From assembly GCF_025399195.1 (NCBI RefSeq), contig NW_026252126.1, positions 157,210 to 221,209 on the forward strand: DNA of 64,000 nucleotides, read 5' to 3'. Under the pieces are notes generated by a model. The model saw only the letters and a list, made by a program, of their open reading frames with translations, made no database searches and was not told the DNA's origin. This document shows positions 60,125-64,000 of this stretch, in pieces (within the stretch, counting starts at the first letter, position 1; every line of letters begins with the position of its first letter). This DNA comes from Umbelopsis ramanniana AG (lineage: Eukaryota; Mucoromycota; Umbelopsidomycetes; Umbelopsidales; Umbelopsidaceae). The position numbers were made by a program, and so were the translations under genes.

Positions 60125-61943
60125 GGTCAACGGATGGCTAATTCAATGTGAGATGCAGAAGAAACGGCGACGTAAACGTCAGTGTGAAAACAGTAGAAAA
60201 AACTTTGCTAACGTATTTTTAACTCAGCTCTTCCGGGCAACCAGTTTTCTACAGTTTTCTTAATTGGGCGAATATGAGTAAGCTATCCACGTACGCCTCA
60301 GTCCACGTTCCCTTCATTCCAGCTTCGTTTATTTCCTTCCTTCTGCTCAACTTACCATAGCGTAGTTTTTGGCAACCCCGGATCGTAGCTAGCTGACTCC
60401 AATTCTTCCATCACGTGCTGATAATCGTATCTATCATGGTTTCAGTTCAGTAAGCTGGCTGGCAAAGTATACCTCCCGTCCCCACAACGGATGCAGTGAG
60501 TGACCAGTGAAGCTCTCCCACACGGAATCCTGCATGTATAAAAAAATTCACTTTTACAGCATGTACCACCATCAGCCTTTGTTTGCGTTATGATCACCTG
60601 CCTTTCATTATCTTATCAGTTGGTGCCCAAGCAGCTGAACATACTCTACGTCGCCGATCTGATCTGTAGAATGGCCTTGCAATCCTTCCATTCGTTATGC
60701 TGCACTCTTGAATAGTCTTCCAAAAACTGCTAGTAATCGGGATATTTCGGTTACATGTGGTGGTATATTTGCTCTCTTTTATTCGCCGAATGAAAACAGT
60801 GACCCCGCGCTTCGATATGATAGTAGAGCCAGAACCGAAGTTATGATATACTACACGTATTCTGTACAAACCATGAGTCATACATGCTTTACATTTTGTA
60901 TATTTTTCTATAAGTGTTTCTTTGATCCCCATGAATTTATGTGTATTGGTTTGGGTAACTGCCTCGAAAACGTAGATTAGTAATCCAGGCCCTCAGCTAC
61001 TCCTTCTGTTTGAACTCCCCAACCTGAAGTCAGTCGATGTTCCACTACCGCAGGTCGGCAAAGAAATAGACTTCTGAGAAGTAGTGCTAAGCTCAAATAA
61101 ACTACAAAAAGTATAGCGAATGATGCAAACGTAATTTAGAGTAGAGTGGTGCAATATGCCCACGGAAATGCCCGGCGGCTTGTGCGCATTTTATGGTATA
61201 TGAGAGACTGCATGTACCGGTGGGGACAAGTACTATGGCTGATACACTGATCCAGAGCGCACTTCACAGTATAGTATCAAGATAGTTGAGATCAGAGGTT
61301 CAATAAAAGCTTAACAGCTATCCATTATCATCAGTTAAGAAAGATCACGGGGGAGGGTGACTACCGAAAGAGTTTAATCAACATAGGGTCGAGAATATCA
61401 AGTTGAGACAGCAGATGATATAACAGCACTTGTGATATGAGAAAGATTGGCTATATTTGACTGGCCGGCTTACCATAAGCTACATAGTGAACAGCTATAA
61501 CATAGCTTTTATTCGAATCAAATGAGAGAGGTACATATGAAGACTTGGCGACTCAGCATCCTGTGTTGCCCAGCAGTATATTGACAGTAAGCATTGAGTT
61601 GTAGTCAAGTGCTCTTTTGAGTGGACGGCATCCAGACCTGTGAATTGAGCTGCACCGTCATCCACATATTTTGAAAGAAAATACTGATCATACTAGCACA
61701 TACAGAAAGCCACCCCAGCATTTTCCCCGAGCTGGTCGTCGCCTGGTATAAAAATTAGGAACGGGCGGATGGGGGGAATTAAAATTGATGTTGAGGCGAG
61801 CAGTTGTAAAACTGGTAGATATTTCTTTATACACTATCCTGAGAAAGAGATGAAGCTTTCTTAGGTTTACTTATCACTCGCGAACGTCGTCAGTCGGACA
61901 TTTATTTTAGTTTTGTCAAACACACCAACGAATATTCATCACC
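60125..61943. other. Long intergenic region with a TATA-like site and a tiny frame
   Basis: About 1.8 kb between bZIP and the orphan gene. TATAAAAAA at 60537 on the plus strand is followed by an ATG at 60563 opening a 10-codon frame whose TGA overlaps the ATG of a 40-codon frame at 60591-60713. This could be a short transcript with tiny peptides, or chance. The rest (60980-61940) has no visible exon, RNA gene or repeat. Confidence 0.4.
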
Positions 61944-62860
61944 ATGGGTTCAAGCGTGTCTAGGATTGATGATAACATGATGTCTGTTCTTAGACAAAAT
62001 TACACCCAGAAGCAATCCGCCTATCGATTGGTAAAACGAAGAAAACAGAAACTCTCAAAGAGCATGATCGGACAACCCAGTAATTTCCAGGTATGCCAAG
62101 CAATATGCATGAAAACTTGTGACCTACATGCACTAACAAAATCAACGATATACAGCACACACATCATATAGGATCAGGGGACTACCAAACCAATGTAAGA
62201 ACGTGACGACAACAATTAATGCGAAGAAATGAGCTAACGCTGATACTGCTGACGTTATATAGCATATAGGTGTTCAAGAACACATTGCGGAGATCACCGT
62301 TATATTCAATGCCACCAACAAGTCGACGGGTATCAGCAGGAAGCCAGTGAAAGAGAAGTTAGTAGATCTCTGTTACGTATCAAATTCAAACATCAGCACA
62401 CCTAGAAGGGTCAATCGTAGAGTTTTACTTAGACAGGAGCCTTTCAAGGCAGATATGTCAGTAAGTGATCTTAATTTCAAGTGTACCAACATATTTCACC
62501 GCTGTAACTAAGCTTGGATGATTGATTAGCAGCAGCTAGTTGTAGAATCAAACTACTTCTCCAAATCGACCAGCTCAGCAGTAAGATTTAACAGGCTTTG
62601 CATATGATTTACGATGCAGTCGACTGACCATTTTGTAGATAATGTCTAGTCGGAGAGATGTACCAGAACACAAGAGATATACATCTTTGGATATGCAAAA
62701 GTCATCATTCAATTCCCTTAATGACCATCATAAACAGCAACTTGAAATGCTGAAGGTGGATTTAGAAAAGCTATCGAGAAGCGAGCACAACTTGCGAAAA
62801 TATGCCGCCTGCAACCATACGTTGCAAATTGCACCCAGTCGCGAATCATTTGTATGCTAA
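61944..62860 (+). CDS. Orphan protein with predicted N-myristoylation
   Basis: Exons 61944-62090, 62156-62194, 62263-62460, 62533-62580 and 62639-62860 give 217 residues. I do not recognise the family. The start MGSSVSRI fits an N-myristoylation signal (Gly2, Ser6), followed by a basic segment (RLVKRRKQKLSKS). The middle is polar, with AEITVIFNATNK. The C-terminal third is a short amphipathic region (HHKQQLEMLKVDLEKLSR) that could form a coiled coil. All four introns are in phase 0, and the acceptor at 62529/62532 is a TAGCAG tandem. A small membrane-associated protein is likely; the function is unknown. The exon chain rests on splice signals alone. Confidence 0.6.
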
Positions 62861-63288
62861 GAAGCTCACTAACCAACTGATTATGACCATATATATATAT
62901 ATCTATGTGCGTGATATCAAATGAACAGATCGAAAGCTCTATATAGAGTATGTTATGTACACTGTATCATGTACCTTCCAAATCGCTTCCCATATCAGAT
63001 TAGTTCGTAGTAACGACCGAGATATTATGTCATTACTATCGATAGGGTGTCTTCATGATCTTTGTTATACCGGGTAAAAGTAGCTCTTTATAAATTCGTT
63101 ATATACTTTGCAATATGTGGCTCTTTTGAATGACGATTAGCTGTGCTACGAATTGATCTGCACGGTGCAAGGTATTTCAAAATGGAAGTTTTGACAGATC
63201 GGAAATTCAGCAATTGGCTGAGATTTTTTTTTTTTTTTTAGTGTTAGTGCTTTGAAATCTAACACTGATTGCCATTCCCTAAATTACA
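62861..63288. other. Intergenic region
   Basis: About 430 AT-rich bases with a short TA repeat near 62892 and a poly-T run at 63226-63239. No gene is seen. Confidence 0.55.
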
Positions 63289-63799
63289 ATGCCTTTACCA
63301 ACTTTAGCATTAAGAGCAATTCACCGGGCATCTCAAGCGAAACCTGCCTCTAAGCGTTTTTTCGAGGCAGATGGCTTGTCTTTGGAGCATGTATGTAATT
63401 CTGGAAACTCAAATGTACCTGTGAATTCCACTAATCTCGTCCATGTACAGTTCTTAGCTAGACGCAGAGCCATAGCACTCTACAGGGAAATAATACGCTC
63501 TCTCAAAGGTATGATAATAAACAAATGGAAATTAGACAGCAAAAATGTTCATTATCTGACACATCAATTAGGGCTGAATAAAACGGACGCTCATGAAATA
63601 CGACAATGGGCTCGGTCCGATTTCGAGCGCTACAGGGGCGAGAAAGATCTGGTATGGCAGTATATGTTTTCTATTGCCAAATGTTTCCACAAACTAAATT
63701 ATTTTCAATCAATAGGAAAAAATCAAGTCGCTTATAACATCCGGAAAGCATCAAATGCACAGCGTACAACAATCTTTAATGCTTGCTCAAGCGAAATGA
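63289..63799 (+). CDS. LYRM2: LYR motif-containing protein 2 (LYRM2)
   Basis: Four exons (63289-63390, 63451-63508, 63572-63651, 63716-63799) give 107 residues. A basic N-terminal stretch (RAIHRASQAKPASKRFF) fits mitochondrial targeting. The LYR motif is in FLARRRAIALYREIIRSLK, followed by DAHEIRQWARSDFERYR and the C-terminal KIKSLITSGKHQMHSVQQSL, which together match LYRM2. LYR proteins bind the acyl carrier protein and help assemble respiratory complexes. Each of the three introns was accepted because removal restores a family segment. The last gene in the window is complete. Confidence 0.9.
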
Positions 63800-64000
63800 G
63801 CCTAGTCATCTTGTAATTTACTTCATTGTACGATATTGTATTTGTTTTTCAATCAAGCCAGTAGAAAAAGCTAAACTTCCTTTCTCAATCAACTCAATTC
63901 AATCATCATATCATACATACTCTAACGATAAACCCACTAGAATTTGCAAATCGGTAGCGGTCAGACAATTTTTATGGGATTCGTTTCTGGAAAGCCCAAA
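63800..64000. other. Right edge of window, non-coding
   Basis: About 200 bases after LYRM2 with no supported exon; they may lie in its 3' flank or in the promoter of a gene outside the window. Confidence 0.5.

Noticed and set aside
1-64000. tRNA, rRNA or CRISPR features
   Set aside because: I looked for B-box-like GGTTCGAATCC motifs with paired arms and for regular repeats and found none convincing; a tRNAscan run would be decisive.

Overview
The window is nuclear DNA from a fungus, most likely an early-diverging one (Mucoromycota, Mucorales-like). Genes are dense but rich in short introns (mostly 45-120 nt, GT-AG with a few GC-AG). TATA boxes lie 45-75 bp upstream of several starts, and poly-A/poly-T tracts are common between genes. 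The gene set is eukaryotic: VPS15, SCAMP, phospholipase D, mitochondrial EF-Tu and others. The genus cannot be fixed from the sequence alone. All exon joins below were read by hand from splice signals, frame continuity and family motifs. In every complete model the exons add up to a whole number of codons; the STK32-like kinase model lacks its 5' end.

Layout. 1-14 kb: 3' end of TAH18 (diflavin reductase), an NmrA-like reductase, an IRG-like GTPase on the minus strand, a DENND11/LCHN-like protein, the beta subunit of methylcrotonyl-CoA carboxylase, COA5/PET191, a SigF/NTF2-like protein and a vacuolar-type amino acid transporter. A 100-N assembly gap bordered by poly-A lies at 13.6 kb. 14-27 kb: an ECL1-like small zinc protein, SCAMP, ATP10, an STK32-type kinase, a nicotianamine synthase-like gene directly followed by a ZIP metal transporter, and a divergent uridine kinase. 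27-47 kb: VPS15 (28 coding exons), an NDUFA4-like subunit, a PP4 regulatory subunit 1, mitochondrial EF-Tu and a PX-PH phospholipase D. 47-64 kb: a tandem-UBA ArfGAP, an AMACR-like CoA transferase family III protein, ATP23, a divergent cystathionine beta-synthase, a NOA1/YqeH-type GTPase, NAF1, ceramide glucosyltransferase, a Cys3/MetR-like bZIP factor, an orphan predicted N-myristoylated protein and LYRM2.

How the genes relate. Eight products are mitochondrial: MCC beta, COA5, ATP10, NDUFA4-like, EF-Tu, ATP23, NOA1-like and LYRM2. ATP10 and ATP23 are partners in F1Fo ATP synthase assembly. Membrane traffic and lipid signalling are represented by SCAMP, VPS15, PLD1, ArfGAP, LCHN and ceramide glucosyltransferase. 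The nicotianamine synthase-like/ZIP pair suggests local metal homeostasis, and two ACCYTYGCGGT palindrome-like elements lie in front of the ZIP gene. Between 49 and 55.5 kb three gene pairs start head to head within 115-170 bp, implying shared promoters. I saw no tRNA, rRNA, CRISPR array or intact transposon.
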